NCBI RefSeq assembly: GCF_001446935.1
Contig: NZ_LKKK01000001.1
Coordinates: forward strand, 1,054,001-1,118,000
Source of the DNA: Pseudomonas sp. TTU2014-080ASC
Lineage (GTDB): Bacteria; Pseudomonadota; Gammaproteobacteria; Pseudomonadales; Pseudomonadaceae
DNA: 64,000 nucleotides
Direction of reading: 5' to 3'
Below the pieces are notes generated by a model. The model worked only from the letters and a program-made list of their open reading frames with translations, had not been told where the DNA came from and did not search any database. Both the position numbers and the translations under genes were made by a program. Below, one piece after another: positions 55,158-64,000 of the stretch. Every line of letters starts with the position of its first letter. The first letter of the stretch is position 1.

Positions 55158-55955
55158 ATGGGCACGCTGACCACCATCGAAACAGCAGACGCCGAACAGT
55201 TCGCCGAAAGCCTGCAGGGTTCACCGCAACAGCGCGCCAAAGCCATTCTGGCGGCAGCGCGCACCGGCCTGCCGTTGGCGCAAACCATGCTCGGGCAGAT
55301 TCTGCTGGAGGGCCATGGCATCGAGCAGGACCGCACGCTGGCCATTACCTGGTTCAATATCGCGGCCAGCCAAGGCGACACCATGGCCCTTAACATGCTC
55401 GGACGCTGTCATGAACATGGCTGGGGCGTGGAAAAGAATGAGCCCATGGCAGCGGCCTATTACCAGAAGGCAGCCGATCTCAAACTGGACTGGGCGCAGT
55501 ACAACCTGGCCAACCTGCTGGCCACCGGGCGCGGCACTACCCGTGATCCACAACAGGCTTTTGCTCTGTACCTGCAAGCGGCCAATCAGGGCCACGCCAA
55601 ATCCATGAATCTGGTGGGGCGCTGTTACGAAGACGGCACCGGCGTGGAGGCCAATCCGGCAATCGCCTTTGACTGGTATCGCCGCTCAGCCGAGGCCGGA
55701 GACTTTCGCGGGCAGTACAGCTGGGCCACCGTATTACTCGGCCAGGGAGAAATTGAGCACGCCTGCGAATGGCTGCAACGGGCGTTGCAGGGCGGCAACC
55801 TGAATTTCCTGCGTGCAACTCGCTCTGCCTTGTTGCACGCTGAGGAAACAGAAGTCCGGGAGATTGCCCTGGCCTTCCATACCCGTGCAGCCGAGTTGGG
55901 CGATGCCAGCGACCAAGCTGCTTACGAGCAGGTGGCCGCAGCACAACGCGCCTGA
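55158..55955 (+). CDS. SEL1-like repeat protein downstream of piuC
   Basis: A 265-residue protein without a clear signal peptide. It has about five SEL1 repeats between residues ~30 and 215, such as PLAQTMLGQILLEGHGIEQD, ALNMLGRCHEHGWGVEKNEPMAAAYYQKAADL and SMNLVGRCYEDGTGVEANPAIAFDWYRRSAEAG. It starts 3 bases after piuC and is conserved there in P. aeruginosa, so it probably works with PiuC (inference). Its stop is one base from the outer-membrane efflux gene stop. Confidence 0.88.
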   Translation: MGTLTTIETADAEQFAESLQGSPQQRAKAILAAARTGLPLAQTMLGQILLEGHGIEQDRTLAITWFNIAASQGDTMALNMLGRCHEHGWGVEKNEPMAAAYYQKAADLKLDWAQYNLANLLATGRGTTRDPQQAFALYLQAANQGHAKSMNLVGRCYEDGTGVEANPAIAFDWYRRSAEAGDFRGQYSWATVLLGQGEIEHACEWLQRALQGGNLNFLRATRSALLHAEETEVREIALAFHTRAAELGDASDQAAYEQVAAAQRA

Positions 55956-55956
55956 A

Positions 55957-57339
55957 TCAACCTCCGTAACCGCCCCCCAGCACCTTGTACAGCTGCACCT
56001 GATTTTGCAGCTGCGAAGACTGGTTCTGCAGCAGGCTGTCGCGAGCCGAGAAGAAGCTCTGCTGGGCACTGAGCACGGTGAGGATATCCGCCGAGCCGGT
56101 GCGGTATTGCAGCTCAGCCAGGCGGAAAGCTTTCTCGGCGTAGGCCAATACTTGCTGCTGGCTCTCGTACTGACGCTGGCCTTCACGCACGGCAATCAAC
56201 GCATCCTCCACTTCCTGCAAAGCGCTGATCACCGTCTTGCGGTAGCTGTCCGTCAGCTCCACATAGCGTTCCTCAGACAGCTCCACCGCACCGCGCAGAG
56301 CACCGCCACGGAAGATCGGCTGCACCAGCGAAGCGCCCAAGCTGCTGGCCAGGTTGGCGCTGTTAAACAGGTTGCTGAACACATCCGCGCTGTAGCCGCT
56401 GGAGCCGGTCAGGCTGATGCTGGGGAACAGTGCAGCGCGGGCTGCACCGATGTCCGCATTGGCGGCCCGCAGGCGCGCCTCCTGCGCTTGAATATCCGGG
56501 CGGCGCAGCAGCAGTTCGGAGGGCAGCCCCGCCACTTTTTCCTGCGGCAGCATCAGCTTGCCGAGGCTGTCGGCCTTAATCTGTGCAGCAAAGCCTTGCG
56601 GGACTTCACCGAGCAGAATGGCCAGTGCATTTTCCGCCGTCTGGCGCTGCTGACGAATCCCCGGAATGGACGCACGGCGCTGCTCGACCATGGTTTGTTG
56701 CTGTACCAAATCCAACTCACTGCTGGCACCTAAGCGCGTTTGGGCTTCGGCCACTTTCAGAACTTCTTCGGCGTTGGCCAGATTCTCCAGCGCAATGCGC
56801 TCGCGCTCGCGCAGCTCCAGCACTTTGAGGTAGCTGGTTGCAGTAGATGCGGCCACCGTCAGGGCCACCGTATCGCGCTCGAATGCGGTCGCCCGTGCCC
56901 CTTGCAGAGTGCCTTCCAGGTTGTTGCGGTTCTTACCCCAAACATCCAGCTCATAGCTGATCGACAAGCCCGAAGAGAAAGACTCACGTACCCCGCCACC
57001 GGCGTTGTCCGAGGCGAAGTTGCGGTTGCCGCCAAGATTACCGCTCACGGTTGGCAGCAACGGCGCACCGGCAACACGGGCCTGAATATCAGCCTGACGC
57101 ACGCGGCTCATGGCGGTGGATAAGTCCAGGTTGCCGTTGGCTGCGCGCTCGATCATCGCGGTCAGCTCATCGCTGCCAAATGCCTGCCACCACGCGGGAT
57201 CAACCACCGCACCAGCGCCCTGCTCGTATTGCTCAGGCAGCGGCAGCTCGGGCGTTTCATACACCGGCGCAAGGTTGCAGCCAGCCAAAATCAGGGCACA
57301 TACCAGAGGCAGCGGTTTAAACATCGCTTTCATAACCAT
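55957..57339 (-). CDS. NodT-family outer-membrane efflux lipoprotein (OprM/OpmQ-like)
   Basis: A 460-residue TolC-fold outer-membrane factor. Lipoprotein signal ending LILAGC, then paired OEP repeats (e.g. LRAANADIGAARAALFPSISLTGSSGY and the QTMVEQRRASIPGIRQQRQTAENALAILLG segment). It starts within the macB stop codon (TAATGG), so it is the third gene of macA-macB-OMF. Resembles the OpmQ/OprM branch; the actual substrate is unknown. Either ATG at 57339 or 57333 may be used. Confidence 0.92.
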   Translation of the reverse strand: MVMKAMFKPLPLVCALILAGCNLAPVYETPELPLPEQYEQGAGAVVDPAWWQAFGSDELTAMIERAANGNLDLSTAMSRVRQADIQARVAGAPLLPTVSGNLGGNRNFASDNAGGGVRESFSSGLSISYELDVWGKNRNNLEGTLQGARATAFERDTVALTVAASTATSYLKVLELRERERIALENLANAEEVLKVAEAQTRLGASSELDLVQQQTMVEQRRASIPGIRQQRQTAENALAILLGEVPQGFAAQIKADSLGKLMLPQEKVAGLPSELLLRRPDIQAQEARLRAANADIGAARAALFPSISLTGSSGYSADVFSNLFNSANLASSLGASLVQPIFRGGALRGAVELSEERYVELTDSYRKTVISALQEVEDALIAVREGQRQYESQQQVLAYAEKAFRLAELQYRTGSADILTVLSAQQSFFSARDSLLQNQSSQLQNQVQLYKVLGGGYGG

Positions 57340-59279
57340 TAATCCGAGGCCAGAGCTTGAACAGGGTCGAGATGGGCTGCTTTACGGGCAGGCATCAGAC
57401 CGAAAATGAGTCCGGTGGCAAACGCACAACCGAAGGCCAACAACACCGGAGCCAGAGTGAACTCCACCGAAGTGCCGAACATCCGCAGCAGCCACGCCAC
57501 TGCCAAGCCCAGCACCACACCGAGCACACCGCCGATGGCAGAGACCACCAGTGCTTCGGTGATGAACTGCTGGAGGATGTTGCCGGTGCGCGCACCGGTG
57601 GCCATGCGGATACCAATTTCGCGGGTCCGCTCGGTGACGTTGACCAGCATGATGTTCATCACGCCAATACCACCCACCAGCAGCGAGATCGCCGCAATCG
57701 AGCCAAGCAAAATGGTCAGGGTGTCCTGTGTCGCGGTCACCGCCTCAAGCAGCGAGGCGGTGTTACGAATCTGGAAGTCCTCCACGCCGTTGTGGCGCTT
57801 GAGCAGTTCCTGACGAATCACTTCTTCGGTATCAGCAATCGCGTCGATGTTGTCGATATAGGCGGTAATGCTCTGCACATAACGCTGGCCAAACAGACGC
57901 AAGCTGCCGGTTGAAAACGGCACCAGCGCCACGTCGTCCTGATCTTGCCCCCACGGTGTCGCGCCCTTGGCGCTCATCACCCCGATCACCTGGAACGGCA
58001 CGTTCTGTATCAACAGGTACTTGCCCACCGGGTTCTGATCCGGGAACAGGTTTTGCGCTACGGTCTGGCCGATTACGGTGACGGTTGCATAGGAGCGCTC
58101 ATCGTCCTCACTGAAGAACGCGCCTTGCGCCATCGGCCACTCACGCACCACTGGCATGCTGGCATTGGTCGCGGTGATGCTGGTCTTGTAGTCGATATTG
58201 CCAGCGCGCAGCGTGGCATTGCCTTGCAGTTCGCCCAGCGCGTCGCGCACGTTAGGCAATTGCGCCACCGCTTTTGCATCTTCGGCGGTCAGGGTTGCGG
58301 TTACGCCATCAGCAGAGCGCGGCATATTCGGCGCGCCGGGGCGGATCGACAGCAAGTTAGTGCCCATCGCACTGATGCGATCGACCACACTTTGTCGTGC
58401 GCCGTTACCCACCGCCAGCATGGCCACAACCGAAGCCACACCAATGACGATGCCGAGCAGCGTCAGCACAGTACGGAACAGATTGGCCCGCAGCGCCCGC
58501 CCCGCCATACGCACCGCCTCGCCCACATCCGCAGTACCAGCGCCTGCCGGCGTGGTGTTAAGCGCAAACTCGACCGGCGCAGCTTCAACACGCTCTTTGG
58601 GGCCGCTGTCCGCCACGATCAAACCATCGCGGATTTCGATCTGGCGATCTGCGTGGGCAGCGACTTCGCGGTCGTGGGTGATGATGATTACTGTCTTGCC
58701 CTGAGCCGACAGCTCCTTAAGCAGCGCCAGCACTTCCTGGCCGGACTTGCTGTCCAGCGCTCCGGTCGGCTCATCCGCCAGAATCACCTCAGCGTCGTTC
58801 ATCAACGCACGGGCAATCGACACCCGCTGCTGCTGCCCACCAGAGAGCTGGCTCGGACGGTTGCGCAGGCGCTCGCCCAAGCCCAGACGCTTAAGCAAAT
58901 CAGTCGCCCGTATATGCCGTTCTGCTGCTGGCTTGCCGGCATAAATCGCAGGAATTTCAACGTTCTCCAGCGCATTGGCGGTGGAGATCAGGTTGTAGCT
59001 CTGGAATACAAAACCAAAGGCTTCGCGACGCAGCGCAGCCAGCCCGTCTGTATCCAGCTCAGCCACCGGACGCCCGGCAAACAGATACTCTCCGCCGCTG
59101 GGTTTATCCAGACAGCCGAGGATGTTCATCAGGGTACTTTTGCCGGAGCCGGACGCTCCCATGATGGCGACAAACTCGCCCCGTGCGATCTCAAGGTCGA
59201 TGCCGTGTAGCACCTTCACTTCGATCTCGCCGGTATTGAAACTGCGGGTAATGTTCCGCAGGGATATCAGAGCGCTCAT
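57339..59279 (-). CDS. macB: MacB-type ABC transporter, fused ATPase and permease
   Basis: A 646-residue MacB-family transporter. ATPase domain (~1-230): [15 protein letters not shown] (Walker A), [15 protein letters not shown] (signature), [13 protein letters not shown] (Walker B). Then TM1 (~270-300), a large periplasmic domain, and three C-terminal helices (FtsX-like permease; [30 protein letters not shown]). The ATG at 59279 has GGGGGAAC upstream and overlaps macA's tail region by spacing of 10 bases. MacB-class pumps export macrolides, lipopeptides or siderophores such as pyoverdine (PvdT); substrate not assigned. Confidence 0.93.
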   Translation of the reverse strand: MSALISLRNITRSFNTGEIEVKVLHGIDLEIARGEFVAIMGASGSGKSTLMNILGCLDKPSGGEYLFAGRPVAELDTDGLAALRREAFGFVFQSYNLISTANALENVEIPAIYAGKPAAERHIRATDLLKRLGLGERLRNRPSQLSGGQQQRVSIARALMNDAEVILADEPTGALDSKSGQEVLALLKELSAQGKTVIIITHDREVAAHADRQIEIRDGLIVADSGPKERVEAAPVEFALNTTPAGAGTADVGEAVRMAGRALRANLFRTVLTLLGIVIGVASVVAMLAVGNGARQSVVDRISAMGTNLLSIRPGAPNMPRSADGVTATLTAEDAKAVAQLPNVRDALGELQGNATLRAGNIDYKTSITATNASMPVVREWPMAQGAFFSEDDERSYATVTVIGQTVAQNLFPDQNPVGKYLLIQNVPFQVIGVMSAKGATPWGQDQDDVALVPFSTGSLRLFGQRYVQSITAYIDNIDAIADTEEVIRQELLKRHNGVEDFQIRNTASLLEAVTATQDTLTILLGSIAAISLLVGGIGVMNIMLVNVTERTREIGIRMATGARTGNILQQFITEALVVSAIGGVLGVVLGLAVAWLLRMFGTSVEFTLAPVLLAFGCAFATGLIFGLMPARKAAHLDPVQALASD

Positions 59280-59289
59280 CAGTTCCCCC

Positions 59290-60495
59290 TTAGAAACGTG
59301 GACCGCCGCCCGGAGGGCCCATACGACGACCGCCGCCCTGACCTTCCGCACCAGCTGGACGCGGTGCCATTGCAGACTGCATAGCCGCCAGTTGCTCGCC
59401 TTCAGCAAGGCCTTCCAGCACCTGCGCATTGACCCGGTCACGCAGGCCGATCTTGACCATGCGCTCGACCGGCTTGCCCTTTTCCATCACCTGCAAGCGG
59501 TAGCCCGTAGCGCCATCCGGCAGTGGACGGCCAGGACGGTTTTGCAGCACCGAAACCGGAATGGTCAGCACATCGTCAGCCTTGGCGTTGATGAAAAACA
59601 CCTGAGCGCTCATCTGCGTCATCAGCTTGCGGTCCGGGTTATCCACATCGAACTGGGCGTTATAGAGCACCACGTTATTGGTCACCGTCGGTGTCGGCAG
59701 AATCTGTCGTAGCGTGGCCTCCCAGCGTTGCTCGCTGCCCAGCGTGGTGAAGTACACCGGCATGCCTTCTTTAAGCTTGCTGATGTCGGCTTCGGAGACC
59801 TGTGTATCGACGGTCATGCGCGACAGGTTGGCGATTTGCACAATCACCGGTGCCTGCTGGTTGGCGTTGAGGGTCTGCCCCTGCTTGGCCGACTGCGACA
59901 CCACCGTGCCGTCCATGGGCGCGAAGATTTTGGTGTATTCGAGATTGGTGCGGTCTTCTTCCAGCCCGGCTTCGGTCTGGGCGATCTGCGCTTGCAACGC
60001 TTCAATCTGCGCCGACTTAACCTTCACATCCGCCTGCGCGGTTTGCAGCAGCTCCTGACTCGTAGCCTTCTCGGCAAACAGCGCCTGCTGGCGCTTGAGC
60101 TGAATCTGCGCCAGTTCGAGCTGGGCCTGAGTTTGCTTGAGCTGAGCACGCTGATTGGTCAACTGAGCCTGAGTGGCAACCACTTTGGCCTCCATCAGGC
60201 GCGGATCGATTTCTGCCAGCAGCTGGCCTTGCTTCACCTCATCCCCTAAGGCCACATGCAGCTTCATCAACTGTCCGGAAACCTGAGCACCGACATCCAC
60301 ATAATCCAGCGGCTGCAAGGTGCCCAGCGCGGTAGTGGTGTCTTCGATATTGCCTTTGCTGACCGTGATTAACGGCGCCTTGGCGGTGCCATTGCTGTCA
60401 TCCTTCATGTACCACCAGCCGGCACCTGTGGCAGCAATCAGCGCGGCTGCGATCAGCAAACTGCGGGGAGAAAAGAGGCTTGAGCGTAACGACAT
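59290..60495 (-). CDS. macA: MacA-like periplasmic adaptor subunit
   Basis: A 401-residue membrane-fusion protein. N-terminal anchor ([17 protein letters not shown]), lipoyl/barrel-sandwich halves ([36 protein letters not shown] and [25 protein letters not shown]), a long coiled-coil hairpin between them (~105-195; repeated LxQ segments), and a C-terminal Gly/Arg-rich tail ([23 protein letters not shown]). Start uncertain: ATG at 60495 is chosen; an ATG at 60543 is in frame. First gene of the efflux operon. Confidence 0.9.
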   Translation of the reverse strand: MSLRSSLFSPRSLLIAAALIAATGAGWWYMKDDSNGTAKAPLITVSKGNIEDTTTALGTLQPLDYVDVGAQVSGQLMKLHVALGDEVKQGQLLAEIDPRLMEAKVVATQAQLTNQRAQLKQTQAQLELAQIQLKRQQALFAEKATSQELLQTAQADVKVKSAQIEALQAQIAQTEAGLEEDRTNLEYTKIFAPMDGTVVSQSAKQGQTLNANQQAPVIVQIANLSRMTVDTQVSEADISKLKEGMPVYFTTLGSEQRWEATLRQILPTPTVTNNVVLYNAQFDVDNPDRKLMTQMSAQVFFINAKADDVLTIPVSVLQNRPGRPLPDGATGYRLQVMEKGKPVERMVKIGLRDRVNAQVLEGLAEGEQLAAMQSAMAPRPAGAEGQGGGRRMGPPGGGPRF

Positions 60496-60678
60496 GGCGA
60501 CTGCATCCAATTGATTAAGCGGTATTTCCACAATGGTGGCCATGCTAGCCAACGCACCCGACCAACGGAACGCAGCAGAAGGTAAAGGATGGGTAAAGCT
60601 GGGCTTACAAAGGTGCTTGGTGGCGCTCTTGGACTGTGCGAGTCGCCGAGACTCTTGTGCATGAATGCCCAATCCAAC

Positions 60679-60763
60679 GGTGGGTAAACTGCTTCGCAGT
60701 CTTACACCACCCTACAAAAGCAGACGATCCGTAGGGTGGTGTAAGGCCGCAGGCTTACCCACC
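60679..60763. repeat. REP-like inverted pair
   Basis: Two imperfect copies in opposite orientation: 60679-60715 begins GGTGGGTAA and ends TTACACCACCCTAC; 60731-60763 begins GTAGGGTGGTGTAA and ends TTACCCACC. They are separated by 15 bases. The GTAGGGTGG...CCACC pattern resembles short intergenic REP/BIME-type repeats of gammaproteobacteria. Lies between macA and speC in a 384-base gene-free stretch that otherwise holds only the speC terminator. Confidence 0.75.
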
Positions 60764-60831
60764 ATGCGCCAGTTGCTTCAATGCAGTTTCTGCATTCATC
60801 GCGTCCCGTTGTGCCTCACGTCTTATCCACA

Positions 60832-60862
60832 AAAACAAAAAACCCCGCCGAAGCGGGGTCTT
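60832..60862 (-). terminator. Terminator of speC
   Basis: ACCCCGC / GCGGGGT arms around CGAA (60842-60859). Read on the reverse strand the hairpin is followed by TTTTTTGTTTTTG. It lies about 20 bases past the speC stop. Confidence 0.88.
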
Positions 60863-60879
60863 TGTGGTCACGGCATGCC

Positions 60880-62043
60880 TTACAGGTAGTAAGACTTCAG
60901 CGGCGGGAAGCCGTTGAACTCAACCGCGCTGTAGCTGGTCGTGTAAGCACCGGTAGACAGCCAGTAGAGGCGATCACCTTCAGCCAGATTCAGAGGCAGG
61001 CCGTACTTGTAGTTTTCGTACATGATGTCGGCGCTGTCACAGGTCGGGCCGGCGATGACCACTTCTTCCACTTCGCCTTTCTTCTCGGTCCAGATCGGGA
61101 ACTTGATCGACTCATCGGTGGTTTCCACCAGACCGCTGAACTTGCCCACATCCACATACACCCAGCGCTCAACGGCAGTGCGGGATTTACGCGCAACCAG
61201 CACCACTTCGCTGACCAGAATACCGGCGTTGGCAATCAGCGAACGGCCTGGCTCCAGAATGATCTCCGGCAGGTCTTCACCGAAGTCTTCCTTCAGGAAG
61301 CGGATGATTTCTTCCGCGTAGGTTTCCAGGCTGTTGGTGCGGGTGATGTAGTTGGCCGGGAAGCCGCCGCCCATATTGATCAGTTTCAGGTGGATGCCAT
61401 CTTCTTCTTTCAGACGCTCGAAGATCACCTTCACCTTGGCAATCGCCGCATCCCACACGGAGATGTCGCGCTGCTGCGAGCCCACGTGGAAGGACACACC
61501 GTAAGGTACCAGGCCCAGGTCACGGGCAAGGATCAGCAGGTCCATGGCCATGTCAGTCTGGCAGCCAAATTTACGGCTCAGCGGCCAGTCAGCAGTGGTC
61601 GAGCCTTCAGTCAGAATGCGCACATACACCTTGGAGCCCGGAGCAGCCTTGGCAATGTTACGCAGATCGGCTTCTGAGTCGGTTGCGAACAGACGCACGC
61701 CCTTCTCATAGAAGTAACGGATGTCCTTGGCCTTCTTGATGGTGTTGCCGTAGCTGATGCGGTCTGCGCTGATACCGCGGCTCATCACCTTGTCCAGCTC
61801 ATAGATGGAGGCGATGTCGAAGTTCGAGCCTTTGTCCTTGAGCAGGTCAATGATCTCAACAGCCGGGTTGGCTTTAACCGCGTAATACACCTTGGCGAAC
61901 TCGAAACCTGCACGCAGGTCATCGTAAGCCTTGCTGATGATGGCGGTATCGATCAACACAAAGGGGGTTTCCTTGGTATCGGCAAACGCCTTCATGCGCT
62001 GAAAAGTTTCGGGTGCGTAATAGTCTTCGACCTTAATCGACAT
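60880..62043 (-). CDS. speC: Ornithine decarboxylase (fold-III, eukaryotic-type)
   Basis: A 387-residue PLP enzyme making putrescine from ornithine. It has the alanine-racemase-like barrel plus beta domain: PLP-lysine motif YYAVKANPAVEII near residue 60, SFHVGSQQ, NMGGGFPANY, LEPGRSLIANAG, and the Cys-Asp segment GPTCDSADIM. This is the fold-III enzyme typical of Pseudomonas SpeC, unlike the larger E. coli SpeC. The ATG at 62043 follows GGAG; nine upstream in-frame residues are not supported. Confidence 0.93.
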   Translation of the reverse strand: MSIKVEDYYAPETFQRMKAFADTKETPFVLIDTAIISKAYDDLRAGFEFAKVYYAVKANPAVEIIDLLKDKGSNFDIASIYELDKVMSRGISADRISYGNTIKKAKDIRYFYEKGVRLFATDSEADLRNIAKAAPGSKVYVRILTEGSTTADWPLSRKFGCQTDMAMDLLILARDLGLVPYGVSFHVGSQQRDISVWDAAIAKVKVIFERLKEEDGIHLKLINMGGGFPANYITRTNSLETYAEEIIRFLKEDFGEDLPEIILEPGRSLIANAGILVSEVVLVARKSRTAVERWVYVDVGKFSGLVETTDESIKFPIWTEKKGEVEEVVIAGPTCDSADIMYENYKYGLPLNLAEGDRLYWLSTGAYTTSYSAVEFNGFPPLKSYYL

Positions 62044-62549
62044 GCGAGGGAACTCCATGTGGCAAAACAAAGAAAATTGTTGAGGGGTGGTTCTTCTCAG
62101 AACCGCGAACGCCTAATCCGTTTCCCCACTTTGGTTCGCCTACTTCCCAAGGCATGTCGCCGAGAATTACCCAGCCTGTGGATAACCTCTCGTCGTCAGT
62201 ACTTGAGCCGGATGGATCGTTTCCAGCATGGACGTTCGGGCGCGAACTTTAGGGCCATGTTCCCTGTATATCAATCAAAAAATTCAAATGCGTGACAGCC
62301 AGCAGCCATAAGGGTTTCAAGCGTTTTTGATACTTAACAAAACGTCCGAAATGCTGAACAAAAAGCGATAAATATCGCCCTATTAAATGTGGTTATTTAA
62401 CGCCGGGGTTCGCTACGCAGTGACACACATCTGACAGTCCATCAATAACCGCGCAGCAGCTTCTCGGCTAGATGTGCCGTTTGCCGTTATAATCCCGCGC
62501 TTTTCGGGCAGATTCCGCCCCGCAACCGATTCCAGCCAGGCATACAACC
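62044..62549. other. Gene-free region between speC and prfC
   Basis: About 500 bases with divergent promoters. The stretch near 62240-62400 is A/T-rich. A TATAAT hexamer is at 62488-62493, 57 bases upstream of prfC, but its -35 is weak. A 78-codon open frame within it lacks family resemblance and I do not call it. No repeat or structured RNA was recognised. Confidence 0.5.
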
Positions 62550-64000
62550 ATGACCATTCAGGCCGCCGAAGTCGCCAAGCGCCGCACATTCGCGATCATC
62601 TCTCACCCCGACGCCGGTAAAACCACCATTACCGAAAAGCTCCTGCTGATGGGCAAGGCCATTGCCGTCGCCGGTACGGTGAAGTCGCGTAAGTCCGACC
62701 GCCACGCCACCTCCGACTGGATGGAGATGGAAAAGCAGCGCGGTATCTCCATCACTACGTCTGTGATGCAGTTCCCCTACCGCGATCATATGGTCAACCT
62801 GCTCGACACCCCCGGCCACGAAGACTTCTCAGAAGATACCTACCGCACCCTGACGGCGGTGGACAGCGCCCTGATGGTGCTCGACGGCGGTAAAGGTGTT
62901 GAGCCGCGTACCATCGCCCTGATGGAAGTCTGCCGCCTGCGCGACACGCCTATCGTCAGCTTCGTCAACAAACTCGACCGTGACATCCGCGACCCGATCG
63001 AGCTGCTCGACGAGATTGAGGCGGTCCTCAAGATCAAAGCCGCACCGATCACCTGGCCGATTGGCTGCTACAAAGATTTCAAAGGCGTTTATCACCTTTC
63101 CGGCGACTACATCGTCGTGTACACACCGGGCCACGGCCATGAGCGCATCGAGAACCGCGTGATCCAGGGCCTGGACTCCGATGAAGCCCGCGCTCACCTG
63201 GGCGATCAGTACGACAACTTTGTCGAGCAGCTGGAACTGGTTCAAGGTGCCTGCCACGAGTTCAACCAGCAGGAGTTCCTCGACGGCCAGCTCACTCCGG
63301 TGTTCTTCGGTACCGCCCTGGGCAACTTCGGTGTGGATCAGGTACTCGACGCTGTAGTCGACTGGGCACCACAGCCGCTGCCACGCGAAGCCCGCGAGCG
63401 CAGCGTGGCACCGCAGGAAGAGAAGTTCTCCGGCTTTATCTTCAAGATTCAGGCAAACATGGACCCGAAACACCGGGACCGCGTGGCCTTTATGCGTATC
63501 TGCTCCGGCAAGTACGAAAAAGGCATGAAGATGCGCCACGTGCGTCTGGGCAAAGACCTGCGCATCGGCGACGCCCTGACCTTCTTCTCCAGTGAGCGTG
63601 AAATGCTGGAAGAGGCTTACGCCGGCGACATCATCGGCCTGCACAACCACGGCACCATCCAGATCGGCGACACCTTTACCGAAGGCGAAAACCTCGGCTT
63701 TACCGGTATCCCGCACTTCGCCCCGGAACTGTTCCGCCGTGTGCGCCTGAAAGACCCGCTCAAGTCCAAGCAACTGCGCCAGGGTCTGCAGCAATTGGCT
63801 GAAGAAGGCGCGACTCAGGTGTTCTTCCCTGAGCGCAGCAACGACATCATCTTGGGTGCCGTCGGTGTCCTGCAGTTCGATGTGGTCGCCAGCCGCCTGA
63901 AAGAAGAATACAAAGTTGAGTGCAGCTACGAGCCGATCACCGTCTGGTCGGCCCGCTGGATCGAATGCGACGACAAGAAAAAGCTCGAGGAATTCTCCAA
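62550..64000 (+). CDS. prfC: Peptide chain release factor 3, 5' part cut by window edge
   Basis: A class-II release factor GTPase that removes RF1/RF2 from the ribosome after peptide release. The frame is open from ATG 62550 to the window end (483 codons). G1 is SHPDAGKTT (residues ~19-27), the switch region is [15 protein letters not shown]3 is [14 protein letters not shown], and G4 is NKLDRD. EF-Tu-like domain II and the RF3 C-terminal domain follow. It lacks only the final part, beyond the right edge. Confidence 0.97.
   Translation, partial: MTIQAAEVAKRRTFAIISHPDAGKTTITEKLLLMGKAIAVAGTVKSRKSDRHATSDWMEMEKQRGISITTSVMQFPYRDHMVNLLDTPGHEDFSEDTYRTLTAVDSALMVLDGGKGVEPRTIALMEVCRLRDTPIVSFVNKLDRDIRDPIELLDEIEAVLKIKAAPITWPIGCYKDFKGVYHLSGDYIVVYTPGHGHERIENRVIQGLDSDEARAHLGDQYDNFVEQLELVQGACHEFNQQEFLDGQLTPVFFGTALGNFGVDQVLDAVVDWAPQPLPREARERSVAPQEEKFSGFIFKIQANMDPKHRDRVAFMRICSGKYEKGMKMRHVRLGKDLRIGDALTFFSSEREMLEEAYAGDIIGLHNHGTIQIGDTFTEGENLGFTGIPHFAPELFRRVRLKDPLKSKQLRQGLQQLAEEGATQVFFPERSNDIILGAVGVLQFDVVASRLKEEYKVECSYEPITVWSARWIECDDKKKLEEFS

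Noticed and set aside
57945..59210. 421-codon + strand frame opposite macB
   Set aside because: macB carries Walker and signature motifs on the other strand.
62059..62295. 78-codon + strand open frame between speC and prfC
   Set aside because: Overlaps the speC start, has no Shine-Dalgarno support and no family resemblance.
62829..63794. 321-codon - strand frame opposite prfC
   Set aside because: prfC is unambiguous on the + strand.

Overview
The window is chromosomal DNA from a Pseudomonas species that is not P. aeruginosa. G+C is moderate to high by eye. Most genes fall into blocks whose content and order match P. aeruginosa PAO1 as I remember it, but the blocks are joined differently. 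No tRNA, rRNA, CRISPR array, insertion sequence, prophage or integrase was seen. The two edge genes (rsmI at the left, prfC at the right) are cut by the window.

Layout. (1) 1-12.5 kb is a PA4422-PA4436-like block: rsmI, lpoA-yraN-diaA-dolP, sspA-sspB, the cytochrome bc1 operon petABC, rplM-rpsI, a Tas-like aldo/keto reductase, an acyl-CoA dehydrogenase and a divergent GlxA-type AraC regulator. (2) 12.7-17.9 kb holds small, mostly poorly characterised genes: a secreted helical protein, a DnaQ-like exonuclease overlapping a NYN-domain protein, a YciC-like membrane protein, a VOC protein, an SDR and a periplasmic solute-binding protein. (3) 17.9-43.3 kb is a PA3961-PA3984-like block: hrpB, a small lipoprotein, a CDF metal exporter, MAPEG, Lrp/AsnC, DUF2788, globin, rluE, GNAT, amn, MFS, AidB-like dehydrogenase with TetR, ladS, thiD-thiE-hemL, miaB, ybeZ-ybeY-corC-lnt. 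(4) 43.3-45.7 kb is pxpABC (5-oxoprolinase). (5) 45.8-56 kb is an iron-uptake region. A TonB-dependent receptor with a Fur-box-like site is followed by a PepSY/DUF2271/DUF4198/flavodoxin-reductase operon, then piuA (reverse strand, Fur box) divergent from piuC and a SEL1 gene. (6) 56-60.5 kb is a macA-macB-NodT-type tripartite efflux operon. (7) 60.9-64 kb holds speC (fold-III ornithine decarboxylase) and the start of prfC.

How the parts work together. Region 5 reads as one iron-acquisition unit: two outer-membrane receptors, a membrane/periplasmic module that could reduce or strip iron from ferric chelates, and the PiuC dioxygenase. The tripartite pump next door could export a chelator or an unrelated toxic compound; the sequence does not decide. 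Elsewhere the genes are housekeeping: cell-wall activation, respiration, ribosome and RNA maturation, thiamine and tetrapyrrole synthesis, and the LadS arm of Gac/Rsm signalling.

The best leads are a LadS receiver domain lacking its metal-binding acidic pair, paired operator-like palindromes upstream of the tetR-aidB operon, inverted repeats at several regulator or operon promoters, the split PepSY/flavodoxin-reductase module in the iron region, a REP-like inverted pair upstream of macA, and five convergent gene pairs whose stop codons abut or overlap. I found no clearly new multi-gene system.
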